NCBI GenBank assembly: GCA_020425835.1
Contig: JAGQRC010000154.1
Span: forward strand, 1 to 7,500
DNA: 7,500 bases
Source of the DNA: Planctomycetota bacterium
GTDB lineage: Bacteria > Planctomycetota > UBA8108 > UBA1146 > JAJFFE01
Direction: 5' to 3'
Part shown: piece by piece, positions 1 through 5,774 of the stretch
How positions within the stretch are numbered: position 1 is the stretch's first letter
How the letters are laid out: each line of letters begins with the position of its first letter
Position numbers and translations under genes: made by a program
Notes under the pieces: model-generated
Databases searched by the model: none
The model's input: only the letters and a program-made list of their open reading frames with translations
Told to the model about the DNA's origin: nothing

Positions 1-194
1 AGGTGCGGACGAAGCTCACCATCGCCAGCGGCAGCCTCGAGTTTCGAGAGCTCTTCGACGTCCGCCTCGGTCGGCGCAACCTGATCGCCTATTTCCTCGC
101 GGTGCTCGAGCTCGCAAAGGTCCGCATGATTCGCGTGAACCAGCCGGATGCTTACTCCGAGATCCGGATCACGCTCGCCGAAATGACCGCATGA
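1..194 (+). CDS. scpA: Segregation and condensation protein A (ScpA), C-terminal fragment, 5' end outside the window
   Basis: ScpA is the kleisin subunit of the SMC-ScpAB condensin: it bridges the Smc heads and binds ScpB to compact and segregate the chromosome. Only the last 63 codons are present. The first complete codon begins at base 3, and the reading frame is open to the window edge, so the GTG there need not be a start. The fragment has the features of the ScpA C-terminal winged-helix domain, which contacts the Smc head: a 'SFRELF'-like segment (LEFRELF), then an arginine pair and the helix AYFLAVLELAKVRMIRV, followed by a polar strand ending in EIRITL. This matches the family pattern in which a 'FLALLEL' helix is followed by 'rvr..Q...f.dI'. 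The stop overlaps the start of fmt by 4 bases (ATGA), implying translational coupling. The call rests on about a quarter of the usual protein length, so it is good but not certain. Confidence 0.74.
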   Translation, partial: VRTKLTIASGSLEFRELFDVRLGRRNLIAYFLAVLELAKVRMIRVNQPDAYSEIRITLAEMTA

Positions 195-1156
195 CCGTTC
201 TATTCATGGGCTCTGGCTCCTTTGGGCTTCCGACGCTTCGCCGACTAGCACGAACCGAAGTTCCCCTCACCGTTGCGACCGTTCCGGACGCTCCCCGCGG
301 CCGCCTCGGGCAGGCCGCACCCACGCCGATCAAGGCGTGCGCGCTCGAACTCGGACTTCGCGTCCTGGAGTCCGAGACGCTGAAGGGGGAGCACGGAAGG
401 TGCATGCTCCAGGACTCTGGAGCACGGCTTGCCGTGGTCGCGGACTACCGACTGATGCTGACACGGTCGTTCCTCGCCGGAGTCGAGTGCGGTTGCTTCA
501 ATCTGCACGGCTCCATCCTCCCTCGTTGGCGCGGAGCGGCGCCGATTCAACATGCGATATTGTCGGGGGATACGGAGTTCGGTGTGACCCTGTACCGGAT
601 GGTGAGGGCCTTGGACGCCGGACCGATCGTGGCGACGCGATCGTATCGACCCGAGGGCCGACCGGACGCGCCCGAGGTCGAGGAACACTTGGCGGAACTC
701 GCAGCGGAATTGACCATCGCGTGGCTACCCCGACTCCTCGATCAAGACATTCCGCTCTTGGAGCAGGACGAACGGCAGGCGACGCTTGCTCCCAAGCTGA
801 CGAAGGGGATGGGGTGGATCGATTGGAAGCATGAACCGGTGACGATCGTCAATCAGGTTCGGGCCCTGAAGCCGTGGCCACGTACCTTCGCGATGTTGGT
901 GACCGATGGAGGTATGGAACGTTTGTTCATCGACGCGGTTGACGTCGCCGAGCGCGACGACAGGGTCTGCGCACCTGGGGAGATCACCGTCGTGAACACC
1001 CACGGACTCGAAGTGGCCTGCGGCTCGGGACGCGAGCGCGTTCGCGTGACGCAGGTGCAACGCGCCGGCAAGCGTTCGCTGCCCATCGCGGACTTCCTCC
1101 GAGGCACTTCGGTATCGGTCGGGCATCGACTCGAGAAGGAGGAGAGCGAAGCGTGA
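191..1156 (+). CDS. fmt: Methionyl-tRNA formyltransferase
   Basis: This cytosolic enzyme transfers a formyl group from 10-formyl-tetrahydrofolate to Met-tRNA(fMet), making the initiator tRNA. The 321 residues match the usual 310-320. The N-terminal Rossmann-type formyltransferase domain (about 1-190) opens with VLFMGSGSFGLPTL. It carries the signature LHGSILPRWRGAAPIQ at 105-120 and GVTLYRM at 131-137. The expected catalytic residues are present: Asn104, His106 and Asp142 (in LDAGPI), equivalent to Asn106/His108/Asp144 of the E. coli enzyme. The C-terminal OB-like tRNA-binding domain begins near KLTKGMGWIDW (202-212) and includes RALKPWP (224-230). Two places differ from the common form: VADYRLML (83-90) where 'VAYGLILP' is usual, and a tRNA-contact loop (32-48) that keeps PRGR but lacks the usual following lysines. 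The ATG overlaps the scpA stop and has no clear Shine-Dalgarno sequence, so initiation probably depends on coupling. The stop overlaps the rsmB GTG. Confidence 0.93.
   Translation: MTVLFMGSGSFGLPTLRRLARTEVPLTVATVPDAPRGRLGQAAPTPIKACALELGLRVLESETLKGEHGRCMLQDSGARLAVVADYRLMLTRSFLAGVECGCFNLHGSILPRWRGAAPIQHAILSGDTEFGVTLYRMVRALDAGPIVATRSYRPEGRPDAPEVEEHLAELAAELTIAWLPRLLDQDIPLLEQDERQATLAPKLTKGMGWIDWKHEPVTIVNQVRALKPWPRTFAMLVTDGGMERLFIDAVDVAERDDRVCAPGEITVVNTHGLEVACGSGRERVRVTQVQRAGKRSLPIADFLRGTSVSVGHRLEKEESEA
1136..1142 (+). promoter_or_regulatory. Strong ribosome binding site for rsmB
   Basis: AAGGAGG lies inside the end of fmt, 10 bases before the GTG at 1153. It supports the GTG start that overlaps the fmt stop (GTGA) and indicates that rsmB is translated from the fmt transcript. 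Confidence 0.7.
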
Positions 1157-2571
1157 AGGATCCGTTCTCCGGGATCGCCGACTCCCGCCAGGCTGCCATC
1201 GCGGTCACCGTCCACTGGCAAGAGCACCCTCATGTCTTCGTCGAGAAACTCCTCGGTGATCTCTTCGAAGCCACCCGCTTCGAGACGCGAGATCGCGCGT
1301 TCATTACCGAGATATCCTACGGCTACGTTCGACGGCTCAATACGCTGGAAGCGCTGATCGCCCACTTCGCGCGTCGACCCGCCGACGAAGTCGATCTCCC
1401 CGTTCGGGTGACCATCGCGCTCGGTCTCTACCAGTTCCTGTACCTCGAGACTCCGCCACACGCCGCCGTGGATGCCACGCTCGCTGGATTCCGACGCCAT
1501 GCAGAGCGGTACCGAATCGGGAGCGCTCGCGTCGACCGCTCCGCGGGGTTGATCAACGCCGTTCTACGACGTGCAACCCGCGAGGTGACCCGGGTCCCCC
1601 TCGACGCCGCCGATCCGGAGGATGCCGACCTGATCCGCGGTCATCAGGACTGGATCCGCGTTCCCGGACTGAACCTCCCGGGGCGGAACCGCAATGTCCA
1701 CGCTCGGTGGGCTGTCCAGTACTCGCATCCGCAGGAGATGGTTCGTCTGTGGCACGAGCGGTATCCTGAGCAAACGCTCATCGAGATCCTGATCCGCGAC
1801 AACGAGCGACCGACGACTCACCTCGTGCTCAGGGCTGACGGACCGAGTCCCGACTCGTTCATCCGTCGGCTCGGGGTCGCCGGTGTCGTCGCAAGCCGAA
1901 CCGGCGTCTCGAGAACCCTCGCTCTGGAGTCTCCCGGTCGCATCGAGTCGATTCCCGGCTACGACGCTGGCGAATTCTGGGTGCAGGACGTCACCGCTCG
2001 CCGCCTGTCGCTGATGCTCCCCCGACGCGACGACGTCCGTCTACTCGACCTTTGCGCCGCTCCGGGGGGGAAGCTGATCTCACTTCTCGACCGCGGGCCA
2101 TTCTCGGAAGTGCTCGCCTGCGACGTCAGCGAGGAGCGCCTTCGTCGCGTCGCGGAGAATCTCGACCGGGTTCGCCTCGCGGACGCACCCGTTCGTGCCG
2201 CTGAGCTCCCGGACGATCCGGATCGGATCCGGTTCGATCACCATTTCGACCAGATCCTGGTCGATGCCCCGTGTTCGAACACCGGCGTCCTCAATCGACG
2301 TCAAGAGGCGCGGTGGCGCTTCGTTCCGGAGGTGGTCCGCGAACTGGTCCAACTCCAAAAGGGCCTGCTCCGGGCCGCACTTCGGCACGCGGCACCGAGC
2401 GCCCAAGTCCTCTACACGACCTGCTCCATCGAGCCAGACGAGAACAACGAGGTCGTCCACGACGTACTGCGCTCCCAGCCGGACTTCCAGTTGGTCGAGG
2501 AGCGCGAGGTGCTGCCCGGCGAAGGTGGCGGAGATGGCGGCTACGGAGCGCTGATCCAGCGGAGGAGGTGA
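1153..2571 (+). CDS. rsmB: 16S rRNA (cytosine-5)-methyltransferase RsmB (Sun/Fmu family)
   Basis: RsmB uses S-adenosylmethionine to make m5C at position 967 (E. coli numbering) of 16S rRNA in the small-subunit head. The protein has 472 residues, somewhat longer than the E. coli protein (429). Residues about 10-145 form the NusB-like N-terminal RNA-binding domain, with RDRAFITEISYGYVRR, a LGLYQFLYL helix, PPHAAVDA and GLINAVLRR. The Rossmann methyltransferase domain follows, with motif I DLCAAPGGK at 299-307, motif IV DAPCSNTG at 371-378 and motif VI YTTCSIEPDENNEVV from 421. The two RNA m5C cysteines are present: Cys374 in the PC motif (release of the product) and Cys424 in the TCS motif (nucleophile). 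The residue after PGGK is Leu where Thr is common. The end, PGEGGGDGGYGALIQ, resembles the usual C-terminal 'DGFF.A.' strand. fmt-rsmB adjacency is common in bacteria and supports both names. A related m5C methyltransferase such as RsmF is less likely because of the NusB domain. Confidence 0.92.
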   Translation: MKDPFSGIADSRQAAIAVTVHWQEHPHVFVEKLLGDLFEATRFETRDRAFITEISYGYVRRLNTLEALIAHFARRPADEVDLPVRVTIALGLYQFLYLETPPHAAVDATLAGFRRHAERYRIGSARVDRSAGLINAVLRRATREVTRVPLDAADPEDADLIRGHQDWIRVPGLNLPGRNRNVHARWAVQYSHPQEMVRLWHERYPEQTLIEILIRDNERPTTHLVLRADGPSPDSFIRRLGVAGVVASRTGVSRTLALESPGRIESIPGYDAGEFWVQDVTARRLSLMLPRRDDVRLLDLCAAPGGKLISLLDRGPFSEVLACDVSEERLRRVAENLDRVRLADAPVRAAELPDDPDRIRFDHHFDQILVDAPCSNTGVLNRRQEARWRFVPEVVRELVQLQKGLLRAALRHAAPSAQVLYTTCSIEPDENNEVVHDVLRSQPDFQLVEEREVLPGEGGGDGGYGALIQRRR

Positions 2572-2666
2572 GTCCGCGTCGCGTCCGCGCTGGATAGTCC
2601 GGGGGAGCCGCTCAGGCCGCACCTGGCGGGAGGCGACGAGAGGCAACGGTGGGCGAGAGAGATGAG

Positions 2667-2713
2667 GCAAGCCAAGGGACAGGGCAAGCCAAGGGACAGG
2701 GCAAGCCAAGGGA
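2667..2713. repeat. 17-bp direct tandem repeat, about 2.8 copies
   Basis: Unit GCAAGCCAAGGGACAGG: copy 1 at 2667-2683 and copy 2 at 2684-2700 are identical, and a partial third copy at 2701-2713 matches the first 13 bases before the sequence diverges. The unit length is not a multiple of three, which argues against a coding role. The perfect identity of the copies points to recent slippage or to a conserved element. Confidence 0.92.
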
Positions 2714-2740
2714 TACAGCAGCGACTCGCGGCATTGATCG

Positions 2741-2754
2741 CCGGAAATTTCCGG
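2741..2754. repeat. 14-bp perfect palindrome
   Basis: CCGGAAATTTCCGG reads the same on both strands, with an AT core flanked by CCGG ends. It lies five bases before the A-tract of the adjacent hairpin. It could be a dimeric regulator site upstream of the gene at 2858, or part of a composite repeat. Only the symmetry is seen; the function is unknown. Confidence 0.6.
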
Positions 2755-2758
2755 GCAC

Positions 2759-2783
2759 AAAAAAAGCGCAGAATGAACTGCGC
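2759..2783 (-). terminator. Intrinsic-terminator-like hairpin on the minus strand
   Basis: Read on the minus strand, GCGCAG, a six-base loop (TTCATT), then CTGCGC form a perfect 6-bp GC-rich stem, followed directly by seven T. On the + strand this is A7 at 2759-2765, stem arms at 2766-2771 and 2778-2783. The geometry fits a Rho-independent terminator for leftward transcription. However, the genes on both sides point right and no minus-strand gene is visible upstream, so it may instead be part of the repeat element or may stop antisense transcripts. It gives no T-tract for rightward transcription leaving rsmB. Confidence 0.5.
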
Positions 2784-2847
2784 ATACATCAGGGACCTTC
2801 GATACAAGGGGTGGAGGCCGAGAGATTTCAGATTTTCGGCGCGCGAC

Positions 2848-2852
2848 GGAGG
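2848..2852 (+). promoter_or_regulatory. Ribosome binding site selecting the TTG start at 2858
   Basis: GGAGG ends five bases before the TTG. Together with the signal peptide that begins exactly there, it decides in favour of this rare start codon; the only other methionine in the frame is near residue 286. Confidence 0.65.
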
Positions 2853-2857
2853 TCGAC

Positions 2858-3880
2858 TTGAGTAAGCCCTTTCTCTCCTTGATCTTGAGTAGTGCCTTCG
2901 TCATCGCCGGAGTGTCGGCCTCTGCGCAGGAGCAGGCTCCTTCCTCCCTCCCCGACCTGGTCCGCGAGACGCTCGCTGGTTCCTCCGAAGCGCTCGATCG
3001 TCTCTCCGGCCTCGGAGTCCCTTCGATTCTGGAGGCCCGCCCCCTGTTCGGCAGCGAGGAGTCGGCGTTCTCGCGGTACGTTCGCCGGGTCGTCGAGCTC
3101 GAGCTCCGGCGCGCTGCCGCCGACGCTCCGGGACTCCGCTTCCACGGCCAGTTCGCACACCTCGCCGCCGGTGGGCCAGCCGTCGCACCCGCGCTTCTCG
3201 CGATTTTCCGAGACGACGACGCCGAGATCGCCGAGCGTCGCAGCGCCGGGTACGCGCTCGGAGACCTCGGCGACAAGGCCGTCGCAGAGGAGCTCCAACG
3301 TATCGCGGACGACTTTCTGACCGAGCCGTGGCTCGAACGCGAGGCCGTGTACCTCTTGGCGCGACTCGGAGATCGCCGGCGAGTCCAGAAGTGGATCGAG
3401 GCGAGCCAGAAGGTCACGGGTCGGGAGCTGAACACGACGAATCTCTCGGCGATCATCGGCGCTCACACAGAGCTCGGAGAGATCTACTACCGGATCCGAG
3501 AGTATGGACAGGCGATGACCCACCACCAGCGGAAGCTCGTTCTGCTACAGGACCTCCGCCTTCGCGTGGCGCCGGAGCTCATCGGCGCTGTCGACGAAGA
3601 AATCGGCCTCGTCCGCTACAACCTCGCCTGTTCGTCCTGTTTGGCCGGAGCACTGGAGGTCACGTACGAGCAGCTCGATCGCGCGATCGGGTCCGGCGCC
3701 GTCACGCTCGAGATGGTCCGCAACGACGGCGATCTCGCTGCGCTGCGATCCGACGGCCGGTACGCGGCATGGATCGCTGGTCACGAGGCGACACTTCCGC
3801 GACCCGAGCCGAAGCCGCCAGAGCCATCGACGCCACAGCCGGAGAAGCCCGAAGCCGAGGTGCCGACCGGCGGTCGCTGA
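2858..3880 (+). CDS. Exported HEAT/TPR-like repeat protein with proline-rich tail, function unknown
   Basis: I do not recognise a named family. The 340-residue protein starts with a Sec signal peptide: Lys3, a hydrophobic core at about 5-20 (FLSLILSSAFVIAGV), and a probable signal peptidase I site after ASA (21-23, before Gln24). No lipobox cysteine is visible, so it should be secreted or periplasmic. Residues about 105-180 look like HEAT-type helical pairs (GPAVAPALLAIFRDD, then RRSAGYALGDLGDKAVAEEL, then REAVYLLARLGDRRRVQKWI). Residues about 196-306 look like TPR-type helices (LGEIYYRIREYGQAMTHHQR, and YNLACSSCLAGALEVTYEQL followed by a 'DLAALRSDGRYAAWI' end module typical of terminal TPR repeats). 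The tail at 313-334 is rich in Pro and Glu and probably disordered. Such repeats serve as protein-binding scaffolds; the partner is unknown. The gene stands alone, with 286 bp before it and 145 bp after it. A link with the ABC exporter downstream is possible but unproven. Confidence 0.85.
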   Translation: MSKPFLSLILSSAFVIAGVSASAQEQAPSSLPDLVRETLAGSSEALDRLSGLGVPSILEARPLFGSEESAFSRYVRRVVELELRRAAADAPGLRFHGQFAHLAAGGPAVAPALLAIFRDDDAEIAERRSAGYALGDLGDKAVAEELQRIADDFLTEPWLEREAVYLLARLGDRRRVQKWIEASQKVTGRELNTTNLSAIIGAHTELGEIYYRIREYGQAMTHHQRKLVLLQDLRLRVAPELIGAVDEEIGLVRYNLACSSCLAGALEVTYEQLDRAIGSGAVTLEMVRNDGDLAALRSDGRYAAWIAGHEATLPRPEPKPPEPSTPQPEKPEAEVPTGGR

Positions 3881-3931
3881 ACGCTCGGCGACCAGGAACA
3901 CCTTGGACGACCCAGGACGCGGAGTTACCCT

Positions 3932-3960
3932 CCCGCCTCGCCTATCGCGACGGCGGAGGT
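3932..3960. repeat. Imperfect hairpin between the repeat-protein gene and the exporter genes
   Basis: CCGCC-TCGC (3933-3941) can pair with GCGA-C-GGCGG (3947-3956) around a five-base loop, with a single bulged C; TCC and GGA on the outside extend it weakly with further bulges. There is no T-tract, so it is not a standard intrinsic terminator. It could fold in the leader of the exporter mRNA or be chance in GC-rich DNA. Confidence 0.3.
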
Positions 3961-4014
3961 CATTGACCACCCGTCGCGTCCCCTCGATGCGCTGTTCCCA
4001 CCCGACCCCTCTCC

Positions 4015-4018
4015 GGAG
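4015..4018 (+). promoter_or_regulatory. Ribosome binding site supporting the GTG start at 4026
   Basis: GGAG followed by seven bases and then GTG. This spacing favours 4026 over the upstream in-frame TTG at 3903 and ATG at 3987, the latter having no purine-rich sequence before it. Confidence 0.5.
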
Positions 4019-4025
4019 AAATCCC

Positions 4026-5774
4026 GTGTTCCGACTCGCCGATTTCTCCCTTCTGGTTCCCTTCCTGAAGCGTGAGCGAGCCAGCTATGGGCTCGGAGTG
4101 CTGCTCGTCGCCGCGACGAGTGTCTGCGTCGTCGCGGTGCCCCGGGTGCTGGGGTTCGCCGTCGAGTCGTTGACCACTGGGATCCGCACCGATCGGCTCC
4201 CCCTGCTCTGTTTCCTGCTGATCGGAGTCGTACTCCTCCGAGGGGTGACGTCGTTCTGGATGCGTCGGGTCTTGATCGGCGCGTCGCGACGGGTGGAATT
4301 CGCGCTGCGCAATCGACTGTTCCGTCATATGGAGAGTCTCGACGCCGACTACTTCGCCCGATTCCACACCGGCGATCTGATGAGTCGTTTCACCAGCGAT
4401 GTCGATGCGGTCCGGATGTCGATCGGGCCGGGCGTCATGTATCTGGCGAACACAGTGTTCACCTCGGGCCTCGCATTGACGGTCATGTTCGGTGTGAGCC
4501 CCCGTTTGACCCTCGTCTCGCTCGTTCCCCTGGTTCTCCTTACGGTCGTGATCCGCATGCTCGGCCCGGCCGTCCATCGAGAGTCACTTCGGGCCCAGAC
4601 GCGACTGGCGGACATCAGTGTTCATGCTCAAGAGAACTTCTCCAACACTCGCGTCGTCAAAGCGTTCGTGCGCGAGCACGTCGAGATCGGCCGGATGGCG
4701 AGCCTCAGCGATGCCTATTTCGACCAGAACATGCGGCTGGCTCGGATTCGTTCCCTGACCCACGCGCTCCTCTGGTTGTTCGGGGATCTCCTGGTGCTCG
4801 TCCTGCTCGCCGTCGGCGGATTGGAGATCATTCGTGGTGCGCTCGCGCTGGACGAGTTCGTGGTCTTCAAGGGATGCCAGCTCTTGCTCATCTGGCCGAT
4901 GATCGCGCTGGGTTGGGTCGTGACGATCTTCCAGCGAGGAGCTGCGAGTGCGCATCGGCTCCGCGAGATCCTCGGCGCGCAACCCGACATCGACGATCGG
5001 AACGCGAGCCCGGAATCGGCACCGCGGGACAACGGGATCCGTTTCGAATCCGTCGAGTTCGAGCACGAACCGGGTCGACCCGTCCTGTCGGGGATCGACT
5101 TCGAGCTGCGACCGGGTCGGACACTCGGCATCGTCGGCCCCACCGGCTCCGGCAAGACCACCTTGCTCGATCTCGTTGCTCGAGTGCACGACCCGACCCG
5201 GGGCTCGATCGAGATCGGCGGGCGGGGGCTCCCCGAGATCCCCCTCGCCAAGTTGCGCTCCGTGGTGTCCGTCGTCCCCCAGGAAGCATTCCTCTTCTCG
5301 ACGACGATCGAGAGGAACATCGCGTTCGGAGTCGACGGCGCCCCGGCCGAGGAAATCCGTCACGTCGCCGCCCTGGTCAAGATCGACGAGGAGATCGAGA
5401 GCTTTCCCCGCGGATACGAGCAGCGTGTCGGCGAGCGCGGTATCACCCTATCCGGCGGTCAGAAGCAGCGCATCGCCCTGGCCCGCGCGCTGATCGAGCA
5501 CGCCCCGATCCTCGTCCTCGACGATGTCCTTTCCGCCGTCGACGCGGAGACCGAAGCGCACATCCTCCGGAGCCTTCGAGCCGAGACCGATGGGCTCACC
5601 GTTCTCGTTGCCTCTCATCGGCTGTCGAGCGTCCAACACGCCGACTTGATCCTGGTGCTCGACCGGGGCCGCGTCGTGCAGCGGGGCATCCACTCGGAGT
5701 TGGTGCAGCTTCCGGGCTTCTATCGGGACCAATACCTCCGACAGTCCCTCGAGGACGAGCTGGAGAGCCTCTGA
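4026..5774 (+). CDS. ABC exporter half-transporter, subunit with degenerate ATP site
   Basis: This is a type IV (MDR-like) half-transporter, 582 residues from the chosen GTG: an inner-membrane ATP-driven exporter subunit. Six membrane segments lie at about 22-42, 59-78, 136-156, 160-178, 248-268 and 284-302. The nucleotide-binding domain follows, with Walker A GPTGSGKT (371-378), Q-loop Gln419, an intact signature LSGGQKQR (475-482), Walker B ILVLDD (495-500), D-loop SAVD and H-loop His531. Two departures are visible. Asp500 replaces the catalytic Glu after Walker B, and His347 stands where the A-loop aromatic is expected. This is the pattern of the degenerate subunit of heterodimeric exporters such as TM287 and BmrC. 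The frame is open up to TTG 3903, but those 41 extra residues are Arg/Pro-rich and unlike the family, and 582 is the normal length. The stop overlaps the next start (TGATG), so both halves are made together. Substrate (drug, lipid or peptide) unknown. Confidence 0.9.
   Translation: MFRLADFSLLVPFLKRERASYGLGVLLVAATSVCVVAVPRVLGFAVESLTTGIRTDRLPLLCFLLIGVVLLRGVTSFWMRRVLIGASRRVEFALRNRLFRHMESLDADYFARFHTGDLMSRFTSDVDAVRMSIGPGVMYLANTVFTSGLALTVMFGVSPRLTLVSLVPLVLLTVVIRMLGPAVHRESLRAQTRLADISVHAQENFSNTRVVKAFVREHVEIGRMASLSDAYFDQNMRLARIRSLTHALLWLFGDLLVLVLLAVGGLEIIRGALALDEFVVFKGCQLLLIWPMIALGWVVTIFQRGAASAHRLREILGAQPDIDDRNASPESAPRDNGIRFESVEFEHEPGRPVLSGIDFELRPGRTLGIVGPTGSGKTTLLDLVARVHDPTRGSIEIGGRGLPEIPLAKLRSVVSVVPQEAFLFSTTIERNIAFGVDGAPAEEIRHVAALVKIDEEIESFPRGYEQRVGERGITLSGGQKQRIALARALIEHAPILVLDDVLSAVDAETEAHILRSLRAETDGLTVLVASHRLSSVQHADLILVLDRGRVVQRGIHSELVQLPGFYRDQYLRQSLEDELESL

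Larger units (their letters stand above)
2572..2857. other. Non-coding gap holding tandem repeats, a palindrome and a hairpin
   Basis: This stretch between rsmB and the exported repeat protein contains no convincing gene. Small open frames cross it on both strands, but a 17-bp repeat in the middle shifts frame with every copy and none of the frames has a recognisable domain. From left to right it holds about 95 bp of unremarkable GC-rich sequence, the tandem repeat, the palindrome, the A-tract with hairpin, and a more AT-rich stretch around 2821-2838 just before the next gene's ribosome binding site. No clear sigma70 -35/-10 pair with 16-18 bp spacing was found, although a promoter for the next gene must presumably lie here. 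The cluster of three repeat or palindromic elements within about 120 bp suggests a REP-like or otherwise dispersed element; this is inference. Confidence 0.5.

Noticed and set aside
2541..2807. Minus-strand open frame of 88 codons over the end of rsmB and the gap
   Set aside because: It crosses the 17-bp tandem repeat, is rich in Leu, Pro, Cys and Arg with no recognisable domain, and ends inside rsmB. The repeat unit would shift frame with each copy change, so coding is unlikely.
2649..2865. Two short + strand open frames (about 67-70 codons) across the gap
   Set aside because: They are repeat-encoded, basic, low-complexity peptides with no good ribosome binding site, and they run into the start of the real gene at 2858.
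2080..3456. Long minus-strand open frame (458 codons)
   Set aside because: It lies antisense to rsmB and the exported protein and has Arg/Ser/Pro-rich shadow composition. It is a by-product of GC-rich codon use on the + strand.
3932..3960. Terminator for the exported protein gene
   Set aside because: The hairpin is bulged and not followed by a T-tract, so I list it only as a possible hairpin.
3903..4025. N-terminal extension of the first exporter subunit from the TTG at 3903
   Set aside because: The 41 extra residues are Arg/Pro-rich and unlike exporter N-termini. GTG 4026 has GGAG at seven bases and gives the normal family length. A start at 3903 is not fully excluded, since AGGA lies just before it.
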